From an uncultured Chromatiaceae bacterium (GTDB taxonomy: Bacteria; Pseudomonadota; Gammaproteobacteria; Enterobacterales; Alteromonadaceae), in NCBI GenBank assembly GCA_937978655.1, contig CALJUX010000012.1, positions 1-64,000 on the forward strand: 64,000 nucleotides of DNA, read 5' to 3'. Of this stretch, positions 8,197 through 17,017 are shown one piece after another. A program made the translations under genes and the position numbers. The notes under the pieces are model-generated. The model searched no databases and was not told the origin of the DNA. It worked only from the letters and a program-made list of their open reading frames with translations. The number at the start of each line of letters is the position of its first letter. Position 1 is the stretch's first letter.

Positions 8197-9275
8197 CAGA
8201 GTCCTTCATGGCGGATCACGGTGTCCAGCATCTGCCGCACCGCTTCCACAGTAATGTTTTCCATAATATGGCTACCTTTGACCCGGGTGCCCCAAGGCAA
8301 TTGCGCGGCGGTTTTGCCAGTTTGCGCTTTCAGTTCGGCGTGATAAGCATCCACCACATACTGGCGATACAAATAAGGCCCGGTGCGGCCCGGATTGCTG
8401 TGGCCATACAAACCAATCACCGGCGTGCCGACAGTGACCGCCATATGCGCCGGGCCGGTATCTGGTGCCAGCACTATGGATGCCTGCTCCAGCAGTGCCA
8501 GCAGTTGTTTCAGGCTGGTTTTGCCGACCAAATCGATGAGGTCGCTTTGCGCCTGCGCTTTGATGTCGCTGGCTAATTGCTGTTCCATCGGCGTGGGCCC
8601 GCCACAGAGATACACACTGAACCCCTGCGTCGCGGCATAATCGGCAATGGCGGCATAACGCACCGGCAACCAGTTGCGTTCGGCTTTGGAAGCGGCCGGG
8701 CAAATCACCAGATGGCGCGAGGTGGCCGGATTCAGCTGCGCTTTGGCCCAGTCTCGGTGTTCATCGGTAATAGGCATCTGCCACTGCGGTTTATCCTGCG
8801 GGTTTTGTAAAAACGGCACGCCGAGGTGGCGGGCAAAACCGGCAAAACCATCCAGCACATGCGGCTGTTGCTGCGGCGCAATGCGTTCACGCATAAAGAG
8901 TGCATGCAGTTCTTTGGCACGCGACCAGTCAAAACCGATTTTGCGTCGCGCCGGAATAAACAGCGACGCGACATTGGCGCGCAGGGCGACCTGCATATGC
9001 AACAGCACGTCAAACTGCTGGCCTTTGAGCTTGCGGCTTAAATCGCTGTATGCGCCAAGGCCGAGCTTTTTATCAAACACAATCAGCTCAACGCCCGGCA
9101 GGTCTTTCAGCAGCATCGCTTCAACTTTACCGATGATCCAGCTGATTTTCGCTTGCGGATAATAACGCTGAATCGCCTGCACTGCGGCGACGGCATGGCA
9201 GACATCGCCGATGGCCGACAACCGCAGAATACAAATGGAGTTCAGCGTGGCTGGCGCCATATTTTGCCCGGACAT
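8196..9275 (-). CDS. GT9-family LPS heptosyltransferase
   Basis: This 359-residue GT-B glycosyltransferase of family 9 transfers heptose from ADP-heptose to the LPS inner core on the cytoplasmic face. It has the N-terminal ILRLSAIGDVCHAV motif (about 14-27), LVICPAASKAERNW in the second domain, and the nucleotide-sugar region PDTGPAHMAV followed by GLYGHSNPGRTGPY. It lies seven bases downstream of hldE and overlaps gmhB. Because it sits among heptose-precursor genes and the Kdo transferase is nearby, a WaaC/OpsX-like role in adding the first heptose is likely. WaaF or another GT9 specificity cannot be excluded. Confidence 0.87.
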   Translation of the reverse strand: MSGQNMAPATLNSICILRLSAIGDVCHAVAAVQAIQRYYPQAKISWIIGKVEAMLLKDLPGVELIVFDKKLGLGAYSDLSRKLKGQQFDVLLHMQVALRANVASLFIPARRKIGFDWSRAKELHALFMRERIAPQQQPHVLDGFAGFARHLGVPFLQNPQDKPQWQMPITDEHRDWAKAQLNPATSRHLVICPAASKAERNWLPVRYAAIADYAATQGFSVYLCGGPTPMEQQLASDIKAQAQSDLIDLVGKTSLKQLLALLEQASIVLAPDTGPAHMAVTVGTPVIGLYGHSNPGRTGPYLYRQYVVDAYHAELKAQTGKTAAQLPWGTRVKGSHIMENITVEAVRQMLDTVIRHEGL

Positions 9276-9281
9276 CAGCGC

Positions 9282-10727
9282 TTACCCTTTGATTTTTTTG
9301 ATAATAGCGCTGGTTGAACAGCCGTCGACAAACTGCAGCACTTTGACTTCACCGCCGCCGGCCAGCACTTCACGGGCGCCGACGATAGTGTCGATGGTGT
9401 AATCGCCACCTTTGACCAGCACATCGGGTTTTACTTTTAAAATCAGCTGCAGCGGCGTGTCCTGCTCGCTTGGGTCGTCGCCAAACGGCAGCACCCAATC
9501 GACCGAGGCTAAACTTGCCAGCACTGTAGCGCGCTCATCCAGCGGATTCACCGGCCGGCTTTCACCTTTGAGGCGTTTAATCGACGCGTCTGAATTTAGC
9601 CCCACCACTAAGCGGTCGCCCTGCGCTTTGGCCTGTGCCAGATAACGCACATGGCCGGCATGCAGGATGTCAAAACAGCCGTTGGTGAAGACGATGCGTT
9701 CGCCATTTTGTTTGGCAAATTCAATATGTTGTAGCGCTTTATCAAAAGGCGTCAGATAGACATCGCCTTGCGAGAACAAATGCGAATTCAGTTTCGCTGC
9801 CAGCTCCTGTGGCGACACCGTCGCAGCGCCTAACTTCGCTACGACCAGGCCTGCTGCCAGATTGGCCATCTCCACCGCCTGCGGTAACGCCATACCAGCG
9901 CCTAACATGACGGCCAGCGTGGCAATTACAGTGTCACCGGCGCCGGTGACGTCACTGACTTCCAGCACTTGCGCCGGGAAATGGTGCGTGTCACTTGCGG
10001 TAATGAGCGTCATGCCCTGTTCAGAGCGCGTCAGCAGCATGGCCGCGATACCACAACGTTCCAGCATGGCACGGGCTGAGCTGAACATCGCTGCTTCTGA
10101 GCTGGTATCACCACCGGCTAAACGGAATTCAGACAGATTCGGCGTGATGATATCGGCGCCGCGATAGACGTCTAAATCGGCTTGTTTTGGGTCGACCAGC
10201 ACATATTTACCAGCGGCTTTGGCACTGGCAATAATACGGCCGACCGCAGCCAGGGAGCCTTTGGCATAATCTGACACCAGCACATAATCATAATCCGGCA
10301 AAAGGGCCGTGACCTGATCAGCCAGCGCTTCGGCCTGATTACGGCTGAAGTTTTGTTCGATATCGAGCCGCACCACTTGTTGATGGCGCGAAATCACCCG
10401 CATTTTGGCAATCGTCGGATGTTCATCCTGTGCCAGTAATTCCGAGCGGATGCCGTCTGCGGCCAGGATTTGTTTCAGGCTGTCGCCGTTGTCGTCGCGG
10501 CCAATCAAGCCAAGTAAACCAACATGGGCATCGAGGTGCGCGATGTTGCGCGCCACGTTGGCAGCGCCACCGGCTTTGTCTTCAATTTTGCTGACGCGAA
10601 CCACAGGCACTGGCGCTTCCGGCGAAATGCGTTGCGTGTCGCCCTGGTAATAACGGTCCAGCATCACGTCACCAACGACCAGAATACGCGCGGCTGACAA
10701 GTTGTTTAAACGGCTGATATCAATCAT
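9282..10727 (-). CDS. hldE: Bifunctional heptose-7-phosphate kinase / heptose-1-phosphate adenylyltransferase
   Basis: This 481-residue two-domain enzyme performs the first phosphorylation and the final adenylylation of ADP-D-glycero-beta-D-manno-heptose. The N-terminal ribokinase-like domain (1 to about 320) starts ILVVGDVMLDRYYQG and contains the DVTGAGDT catalytic motif. The C-terminal nucleotidyltransferase domain (about 345-481) has FTNGCFDILHAGH. The start at 10727 gives the usual family N-terminus (MIDISRLNNLS); the longer frame to 10871 runs into gmhA. The gene begins ten bases after the gmhA stop. Confidence 0.95.
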   Translation of the reverse strand: MIDISRLNNLSAARILVVGDVMLDRYYQGDTQRISPEAPVPVVRVSKIEDKAGGAANVARNIAHLDAHVGLLGLIGRDDNGDSLKQILAADGIRSELLAQDEHPTIAKMRVISRHQQVVRLDIEQNFSRNQAEALADQVTALLPDYDYVLVSDYAKGSLAAVGRIIASAKAAGKYVLVDPKQADLDVYRGADIITPNLSEFRLAGGDTSSEAAMFSSARAMLERCGIAAMLLTRSEQGMTLITASDTHHFPAQVLEVSDVTGAGDTVIATLAVMLGAGMALPQAVEMANLAAGLVVAKLGAATVSPQELAAKLNSHLFSQGDVYLTPFDKALQHIEFAKQNGERIVFTNGCFDILHAGHVRYLAQAKAQGDRLVVGLNSDASIKRLKGESRPVNPLDERATVLASLASVDWVLPFGDDPSEQDTPLQLILKVKPDVLVKGGDYTIDTIVGAREVLAGGGEVKVLQFVDGCSTSAIIKKIKG

Positions 10728-10737
10728 CTTTTGCTTC

Positions 10738-11310
10738 TCAGTTCGCCAGCACCAGGTCCAGTGCTTCACAGAGCCAGTGACCGATAAACATATGCATTTC
10801 CTGAATGCGCGCGGTTTCGTCGTAGTTGACGATGATCGGTAAGCGCGCGATGTCTTTGACTTTACCGCCATCGCGGCCGGTCAGCGCGACAGTAAAGGCG
10901 CCCAGTTCATTGGCCGCGGCCAGCGCCAGATTGATATTCGGGCTTTTGCCCGATGTAGTCAGGCCAATCACCACGTCGCCGGCGCGGACCAGGCCACGGA
11001 CCTGACGTTCAAACACTGTGTCAAAGTGATAGTCGTTGGCGTGCGCAGTCAGAATTGACGTATCTGTGGTTAATGCAATCGACGCCAGCGGGCCACGTTC
11101 GGCTTTGTAGCGCACCATAAATTCCGCCGCCAGATGCTGGCTGTCGGCCGCGCTGCCGCCATTGCCCATCCACACCACTTTGCCACCGGCCTGCAGGCAG
11201 GCGACTACAGCGTCCAGCAGTTGCTGGCTCTGCTCAGCATATTGTTCGGCCACGGCAAACACTTCGCGGTGACGGGCGAGGGCGGCGAGAAAACTGGAAG
11301 TCTGATTCAT
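10738..11310 (-). CDS. gmhA: Sedoheptulose-7-phosphate isomerase
   Basis: This 190-residue SIS-domain isomerase converts sedoheptulose-7-phosphate to D-glycero-D-manno-heptose-7-phosphate, the first committed step of LPS heptose synthesis. The MGNGGSAADSQHLAAEF substrate loop and the GLTTSGKSPN phosphate-binding loop are intact, and His residues occur near the C-terminus (MHMFIGHWLCEALD). Its ATG overlaps the preceding glycosyltransferase stop by four bases (ATGA). The full-length fit to the family is clear. Confidence 0.95.
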   Translation of the reverse strand: MNQTSSFLAALARHREVFAVAEQYAEQSQQLLDAVVACLQAGGKVVWMGNGGSAADSQHLAAEFMVRYKAERGPLASIALTTDTSILTAHANDYHFDTVFERQVRGLVRAGDVVIGLTTSGKSPNINLALAAANELGAFTVALTGRDGGKVKDIARLPIIVNYDETARIQEMHMFIGHWLCEALDLVLAN

Positions 11311-12371
11311 GCGGTTTGTCCTTCAGAAAATGCTGCAGAGCGGCCTAACAGGCGGAAAATGTCTTTGAGTACCAGTTGCAGGCCAGGTTCGAACTGAAGT
11401 TCCGGCTGCAGTGGTGTTTTTAACGCTTTGTGGCATTGTGCCACGATGTCGGCTTTGGCTAAAGTCGCCGGGTAAATCAAACCGGCCGCGGCGCAGGCCA
11501 GCACGCGGTCCGGCTGGTCGCCGGCGACCGGCACTGCGACGATGTTTTTGCCAAGCACTATGGCCTGACCCATCATATCGCCACCGCCGCTGACAATCAG
11601 CGCCGCCTGATTTAACAAGGTCATCAGCTGCTGGTTCGGCAGCGATTTAACCACGCTGACGCTGTCGGTAGAAGGTAATTCACCGGTGAAGTTGCCGCCG
11701 GCCACCAGCAGCGCCGGTTGTTCCGGGGTCGCGACAGCCAGCGCCGCCTGATAAAACTCTTCAGTGGCGCTTCTGCCTTGCACCTGATGGCCACCGCCGC
11801 CGGCGGCCCAGACGCTGTAATTTTTGCCGGCAAACTGGCTGAATTCGTTTGGTAACTCGGCTTGTGGCGCGCTGAACACCGGGCCGGTGAAAATTGGTTC
11901 ATCTTTGCCGAGCAGACGTAATTTAAAGCGCTCCAGCGAGGTTAAATCACCGTCGACAAATTTAAACTGCACAATCCAGTGCGCATCCAACGCGCTTAAG
12001 CGGCGCAGGGCAAAACCTTTGGCGCGCTTTTTCTTATGCTGTGAGACAAACACCACTTTGGCACCGGCTTTTTTCGCCGCGCGCGCCTGCGACGCCCGGC
12101 CTGAGCAATCGAAAATCACCAAATCCGGTTTCAGTTCGGCCAGCAGCTGGTTGACGGCGGCTTTTTCTTTGGTGGCAGAGTTATTCAGCAGATGGGTTTT
12201 AAACGGGCAGCTGGCTGCCGCCGGGGCATGCCGGTTCAGCACAAACTGGATATCCAGCGTCGGGTCCTGTTGTGCTAAGGCTTCGGCAATGATCAGCGCA
12301 CGCATATATTCGCCGATGCCTTTGGGGCTGGACACTGGCAGAAACAGAATTCGGGGAGCGGCAGTTGTCAT
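11307..12371 (-). CDS. Unassigned GT-B glycosyltransferase-like protein heading the heptose operon
   Basis: The 354-residue protein has a two-Rossmann layout. It begins RILFLPVSSPKGIGEYMRA, like the GHxxR-type start of MurG/SpsG-like enzymes. An N-terminal domain reaches about residue 165. A C-terminal domain has AAGGGGHQ near 185 and VSGGGDMMGQAIVLGKNIVAVP near 270, which resembles the donor-binding end of GT28-like transferases. A very basic stretch (SQHKKKRAKGFALRR) lies near 110. The start at 12371 is preferred because the frame further upstream looks non-coding. It is the first gene of the operon and overlaps gmhA by four bases. The acceptor is unknown; a role in surface glycan assembly is inferred from position. 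Confidence 0.65.
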   Translation of the reverse strand: MTTAAPRILFLPVSSPKGIGEYMRALIIAEALAQQDPTLDIQFVLNRHAPAAASCPFKTHLLNNSATKEKAAVNQLLAELKPDLVIFDCSGRASQARAAKKAGAKVVFVSQHKKKRAKGFALRRLSALDAHWIVQFKFVDGDLTSLERFKLRLLGKDEPIFTGPVFSAPQAELPNEFSQFAGKNYSVWAAGGGGHQVQGRSATEEFYQAALAVATPEQPALLVAGGNFTGELPSTDSVSVVKSLPNQQLMTLLNQAALIVSGGGDMMGQAIVLGKNIVAVPVAGDQPDRVLACAAAGLIYPATLAKADIVAQCHKALKTPLQPELQFEPGLQLVLKDIFRLLGRSAAFSEGQTA

Positions 12372-12423
12372 ACTTGTCTGACCTTTGGCAAAATTGCCGC
12401 CAGTATAACGGAAAGCCCCTGCA

Positions 12424-13218
12424 TCAAAACAGCAGTAAATGGCCGTCGCGTTGCACTGTGATTTGCAGTTCCTGTTGAATACGTTGTTGCCATTGCACCG
12501 CAATCAGTTCTAATTCGCCATTTTGCTGTAACGCTGCGGCGGCCTGCCGCCAGCGCTGGACCAGTGCCGGGTTGGCTTGTGCCGGCATGATCAGGTAAAC
12601 ATCACTGCTGCGCAGGGTCAGTGCCAGTTTCGGCGCTGCGGACTTCACCAGATTTTGCCGGATCTGATAAGCCAGTTCGAGACTGTCGCCGGCAATGGCA
12701 TCGACGCGGCCACTTTGCAGCATTTGCAGATTTTGCTGATGACTATTGACCGCGACCAGATTTGTCAGCCCCTGCTGTATCAGGTATTGCTCACGCACGT
12801 CGCCACGCACCACACCAATAGCGTTGAGTTTGCGTAAATCGGTCAGGCTGCGCAGCAGCAGCCGGCTTTTGGCCGGCAGATAAATCTGCCAGCGCTTGCG
12901 CAGCACCGGCAAGACCCAGTGAAACTGTGTTTCGCGTTCTGCTGTGCGGGAAAAACTGAACAGCAAGGTATTGTGCTGTTGTTGGGCGGTCAGCATGGCG
13001 CGACCTTCCGGCATCAGTTCAATCGGGCTGTCGTCCTGCAGCTGGCGTTGTAAGGCTTTGACCAGATCCACGACAAAACCGTCCAGCTGGCCGTCGGCCA
13101 GCGGAAAACTGGCCGGCGGTTCCTCGACGGTAATAATACGCCAGGGCGCATCGACGCACCTGCCGGACAGGGATGTCAGCAACAGCACCAGTGATAACCA
13201 ACGACCAAACAGTTGCAC
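12424..13218 (-). CDS. Periplasmic solute-binding (SBP_bac_3-like) protein
   Basis: This 264-residue protein has a signal peptide of about 22 residues and the layout of family-3 extracellular solute-binding proteins: WRIITVEEPPASFP opens the first lobe, followed by GQLDGFVVDLVKALQRQL. A second-lobe segment (IGVVRGDVREQYL) and a hinge-return region near residue 170 (GRVDAIAGDSLELAY) follow. No ABC permease or ATPase is adjacent, so it may act as an orphan binding or sensory protein. It lies 52 bases upstream of the heptose operon on the same strand and could share its promoter. Confidence 0.75.
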   Translation of the reverse strand: MQLFGRWLSLVLLLTSLSGRCVDAPWRIITVEEPPASFPLADGQLDGFVVDLVKALQRQLQDDSPIELMPEGRAMLTAQQQHNTLLFSFSRTAERETQFHWVLPVLRKRWQIYLPAKSRLLLRSLTDLRKLNAIGVVRGDVREQYLIQQGLTNLVAVNSHQQNLQMLQSGRVDAIAGDSLELAYQIRQNLVKSAAPKLALTLRSSDVYLIMPAQANPALVQRWRQAAAALQQNGELELIAVQWQQRIQQELQITVQRDGHLLLF

Positions 13219-13284
13219 TGTGAATTCCGTTCACTTTTTGGATACTTATGGCCAGTCTAGCTGTTGCGCCCGAGCCTGGCAAAA

Positions 13285-14589
13285 TCAGTGTGGCTGTGCC
13301 AGCTGCTGAGCTGGAGCAGCCCACTGCTGGCGTGCAACAAAATCCAGCACTGTGGCATTGATACAATAACGCGGTTGGCCGCCCGGGCCGTCCGGGAACA
13401 CGTGGCCCAAATGAATACCACTGACTTTGGCGCGAATTTCAATCCGCTGCATGCCGTAGCTATTATCCGGCAATTCCACCACACTGTCGGCCACAGGTTT
13501 GGTGAATGACAACCAGCCGCTGCCGGAATCAAAACGGTCGCGGGTGTCGAATAATGGCAGGCCGCTCAGTTTGTCGATAAACACACCGTCCGGCGTGTTT
13601 TTGAAAATTTCATATTGTTTGCAAAACCGGCTGTCGGTGCCTTTATCAAAAGCGACATTAAAGGCCTCGGAATCACCCAGCTGAAAAGCGCCGAGCGCCT
13701 GATAAAACTCTTTCGGTGTTAAATACCCCTGATGGCCAAACACTTCTTTGCCATCCTGCAGAAAGTACAGGGTTGGCGTGGCAAAGGTGGGGGTGTTCAG
13801 TGTTAAACCCTGCAGTTGCGCGCTGGTGCGGGTGGTGACTGGAATAGCGCCGCGATAATGATCCAGCACTTCTTTGCGGAATTTTTCGCAGTATGGGCAA
13901 TAACCTTCGGCTTCCAGTACCAACAGTTGTTTGCCTTTCTGCAAGGCGCTGTTATCGGTGGCGGCGACAGCTGTTGCTGCAAAACGTACGCCGGTGCTGT
14001 GGTCCGGGCAATAACCATCCGGGTTTTTCACTAAGTAGTCCTGATGATAATCCTCGGCCGGGAAAAACTCAGTGAGTGGCTTAATTTGCGTGGTGATAGC
14101 GCCGTATCCTGCCGCGCTCAGCAATTGCTGATATTGCGCTTTGACGGTTTCAGCGAGCGCCTGCTGACTGGCATTTTGCACCAGAATAATCGAGCGGTAC
14201 TGCGTGCCCACATCATTGCCCTGGCGATTCAGTTGCGTTGGGTCGTGATTTTCAAAATACACCTGCAGGATCTGGCGCAGCGACACTTTGGCTGGGTCAA
14301 AAGTTACCTTGACCACTTCAGCATGATTATTCGGGTCGAGCCGCCGCGCGGTAGCGGTGATAGCGCGGTAATTCGCTGCCACGCCTTTGCCGTCGGCATA
14401 ACCGGATACAGCATTCAGCACACCGGGGATGGCGGCATAACGTTTTTCTGCGCCCCAAAAACAGCCGGCGCCCAGCACTATGCTGTCGCTTTGCATGCTG
14501 GCTTGTGTGGGTGTAGCGGGCGCTGTGGCTTGGGCGGGCAAGCAGCAGGCGAGGGCGGCGACAATAGCCGCAGTAAAGCAAAAGCGCAT
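13285..14589 (-). CDS. Exported MsrA-thioredoxin-MsrB triple fusion (methionine sulfoxide reductase)
   Basis: This 434-residue protein has a signal peptide (about 1-22) and three domains. MsrA spans about 35-205, with catalytic Cys43 in GAGCFWG and a second Cys in DGYCPDHSTG. A thioredoxin-fold domain spans about 215-305, with a CPYC active site at 231-234 and the cis-Pro in TPTLYF. MsrB spans about 315-420, with FDSGSGW, HLGHVFPDGP and catalytic Cys409 in RYCIN. The CxxC zinc pairs of many MsrBs are absent. Together it should repair both epimers of methionine sulfoxide in the periplasm, with the central domain relaying electrons. Neisserial PilB has the same three parts but begins with the thioredoxin domain. 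The start has GGAG eight bases upstream. Confidence 0.9.
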   Translation of the reverse strand: MRFCFTAAIVAALACCLPAQATAPATPTQASMQSDSIVLGAGCFWGAEKRYAAIPGVLNAVSGYADGKGVAANYRAITATARRLDPNNHAEVVKVTFDPAKVSLRQILQVYFENHDPTQLNRQGNDVGTQYRSIILVQNASQQALAETVKAQYQQLLSAAGYGAITTQIKPLTEFFPAEDYHQDYLVKNPDGYCPDHSTGVRFAATAVAATDNSALQKGKQLLVLEAEGYCPYCEKFRKEVLDHYRGAIPVTTRTSAQLQGLTLNTPTFATPTLYFLQDGKEVFGHQGYLTPKEFYQALGAFQLGDSEAFNVAFDKGTDSRFCKQYEIFKNTPDGVFIDKLSGLPLFDTRDRFDSGSGWLSFTKPVADSVVELPDNSYGMQRIEIRAKVSGIHLGHVFPDGPGGQPRYCINATVLDFVARQQWAAPAQQLAQPH

Positions 14590-14689
14590 GGCAGATCTCC
14601 GGTCTTTATCATCTGAGGCTTATACGACAAGACCGGCCAAACAGCGCACTTTGTGCATCAGGCCAAAAATATTTTCGGGCCAGATAGCA

Positions 14690-14713
14690 GAAAAGCCCGC
14701 AAGCGGGCTTTTC
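14690..14713. terminator. Rho-independent terminator
   Basis: An 11-bp stem (GAAAAGCCCGC with its complement) around an AA loop is embedded in A and T runs on both sides. It lies 21 bases past the stop of the siderophore receptor gene on the minus strand and upstream of the msrAB gene. Confidence 0.85.
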
Positions 14714-14733
14714 TTATCGTGCATCTGCAGCTG

Positions 14734-16863
14734 TCAGAATTTATAACTGACGCCTACGCGCGCAGCGCGTGGCGACGCCGGCGTGATGTTGTTATTGCTG
14801 TGTGCGGAGGCGTAATAGGTTTTATCGGTCAGGTTTTCCAGATTCAGCTGCAGGCGCAATTCCGGCATTGGCGTATAAAACACCGCCGCATCCACCCGGG
14901 TGAAACCTGGCAAAGTCACCAAATTGTCCACCGCGACAAAAGCTGAAGACTGGCTGACAACACCCAAACCAGCACCCCATTGCTCGTTAATCTGATAACG
15001 GTTCCACAGGGAGAAACTTTGCTCCGGTACCTGACTCAGCTGTTTGCCTTTTTGCGCGGCTGGCGCCAGGATTTCGCTGTCCTGGAAAGCATAACCGGCA
15101 ACAAAATCCCAGTGGGCGCTGAGTTTGCCGTTCACTTCAAACTCGACGCCATTGACCTGCTGGCCGTCAACCAGAATAGAGCGGGTCGGATCAACCGGGT
15201 CTGTCACCGCCACATTGGTGCGGTCCAGCTGATACAACGCCGTCGCCACCGACAGGCTGTCGCTTATATCCCACTTCACACCAAATTCGTGGTTGATAAA
15301 AGACTCCGGGTCCAGCGCGGCGTTGCTGATGGTCAGCGACGCCATTTGTTCACCGGCGCGTGGCACATAGGCTTTGCTGTAATTGAGGTAAACCGACACA
15401 GCTTCCACCGGCTTGTAAATAAGGCCAGCGCGCGGCGACAATAAATCGTCTTCGCTTTGGATCACGCTGCCATTGCGGTGGTTTTCCAGCTCAACCTGAT
15501 AATCGTCATAACGTAAACCCAACACCGCCTGCCACTGTGGCGTGATTTCAATCTGGTCCTGCACATAGACGGCTTTGGCTTTGGCGTCGCTGGTATTATC
15601 GGCGTCTGTCGCCGAAGCGCGGAACTGGATCTTGCCGCGATAGACCGGATTGGCCAGCGTGACAAATGCTGAAGTCACATTGGCACCCATATCAGTGAAA
15701 TAGCCGGTCAGGCGCTGGTTGTCGGTGTCTTGCTGGTTCAACTCTGCACCCACCAGCATTTTGTGCGTCACAGTGCCGGCTTTGGCTTCAAAGGTCAGGT
15801 CGGTCTGATTCATCAGGTTTTGCCGCGCAGTGCTGCTACTATAGGCAGATACAGCAACCCGGCCATTGGCTGGCGTGTAAGCGCCCGGGAAGACGTTGCC
15901 ATAAAACTTGTCGTAGTCAGCGTAACGCGTTTGGTTGACCAGTAAAGCGCCGCTTACAAATTCGTGGCTGAGCGTGGCCGAGACCGCATCCACTGTGGCG
16001 GTCGAGTCACTCAGGTCCGGGTTACCGATAAAAGTCGCGCGGTTGATATTGAGCGGTTTGTTGCTCGCCGGGTCAAACGGAATACCGCGGTCGGTGATGC
16101 GCTCGTCGTCAAAATGTTCATAACTGAGCGCCAGCGTGGTGCGCTCGGCCAGGCGGTAAGTCAGCGTTGGGTTGACGGCAGAACGCTCCAGCGTGTAAAA
16201 ATCGCGATAGCCTTCGGAATCTTCATACATACCGGTCAGACGCACCGCCAGTTCGTCATTGACGGCATAGTTGTAGTCGCCGCTGACACGGGCTTGTTGC
16301 CAGGAACCAATGGATGCATCGATACCGCCGGTATCGGACCAGTTGGCTTGTTTGGTCACACGGTTAATCAGGCCACCGGCGCTGCCACGGCCGAAAATCA
16401 TGCCGCTGGGGCCTTTTAATACTTCGACGCGCTGCACGTTGTATAAATCGCGCAGGTATTGCACGTCATCGCGCATACCGTTGATGTAGAAATCTGCAGT
16501 GGAGGTATTGCCGCGGAAAATTGGTGCATCACGGTGGCCTTCACCTTGCGCCATTTGTACACCCGGCACATAACGCACCACATCGGCCATATTCTGCATG
16601 GCCTGGTCGTCAATTTGCTCTTCAGTCAGCACTGTGATGGCCTGCGGAATATCACGCAGCGGTGTGTTGGTTTTAGTCGCTGTGCTGATGGCTTCGACTT
16701 TGTAAGACTGAACTTCGCCTTTAACTTCAATATGTTCGATTTTTTTCGAGACATCGTCGAGTTGGTCTGCGGCCATGACGCTTAATGGCAGCGTTGTCGC
16801 CAGCAGACTGAGACGGATGGCCTGGGCCACAGGAGAGAGAAAACGACGTGGTGATACGGGCAT
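14734..16863 (-). CDS. TonB-dependent siderophore receptor
   Basis: This is a 709-residue outer-membrane receptor. A signal peptide (about 1-31) is followed by the plug domain (about 55-205), with DIPQAITVLTEEQI, the RGNTSTADFYINGMRDD segment and VEVLKGPSGMIFGRGSAGG. The barrel ends in the aromatic C-terminal signature YKF. This plug pattern is typical of ferric-siderophore receptors of the FhuA/FpvA/catecholate kind; the exact ligand cannot be read. GGAG precedes the ATG at 16863. A likely Fur box lies 42-61 bases upstream, and a strong terminator follows, so it is an isolated iron-regulated transcription unit. Confidence 0.9.
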   Translation of the reverse strand: MPVSPRRFLSPVAQAIRLSLLATTLPLSVMAADQLDDVSKKIEHIEVKGEVQSYKVEAISTATKTNTPLRDIPQAITVLTEEQIDDQAMQNMADVVRYVPGVQMAQGEGHRDAPIFRGNTSTADFYINGMRDDVQYLRDLYNVQRVEVLKGPSGMIFGRGSAGGLINRVTKQANWSDTGGIDASIGSWQQARVSGDYNYAVNDELAVRLTGMYEDSEGYRDFYTLERSAVNPTLTYRLAERTTLALSYEHFDDERITDRGIPFDPASNKPLNINRATFIGNPDLSDSTATVDAVSATLSHEFVSGALLVNQTRYADYDKFYGNVFPGAYTPANGRVAVSAYSSSTARQNLMNQTDLTFEAKAGTVTHKMLVGAELNQQDTDNQRLTGYFTDMGANVTSAFVTLANPVYRGKIQFRASATDADNTSDAKAKAVYVQDQIEITPQWQAVLGLRYDDYQVELENHRNGSVIQSEDDLLSPRAGLIYKPVEAVSVYLNYSKAYVPRAGEQMASLTISNAALDPESFINHEFGVKWDISDSLSVATALYQLDRTNVAVTDPVDPTRSILVDGQQVNGVEFEVNGKLSAHWDFVAGYAFQDSEILAPAAQKGKQLSQVPEQSFSLWNRYQINEQWGAGLGVVSQSSAFVAVDNLVTLPGFTRVDAAVFYTPMPELRLQLNLENLTDKTYYASAHSNNNITPASPRAARVGVSYKF

Positions 16864-16904
16864 CTGAGCACTCCGGACAATTTAACTTTGCGTTTGCTTA
16901 ATAT

Positions 16905-16924
16905 AACACGAACCATTCTTATTT
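16905..16924 (-). promoter_or_regulatory. Probable Fur box
   Basis: On the minus strand the 20 bases read AAATAAGAATGGTTCGTGTT. They match 15 of 20 positions of the GAGAATGATTCTC-centred form of the Fur site. The box lies in the divergent promoter space just upstream of the siderophore receptor, where a Fur site is expected. Confidence 0.55.
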
Positions 16925-17017
16925 CGCATGCGATTACCCAGGCTGGGTCCGGGCACTGCACCGCAGGCCGTCGGCCGGCGTAAAGCGGCCTGCTGGCAAA
17001 GCCGTGGCGCAGCCAGT

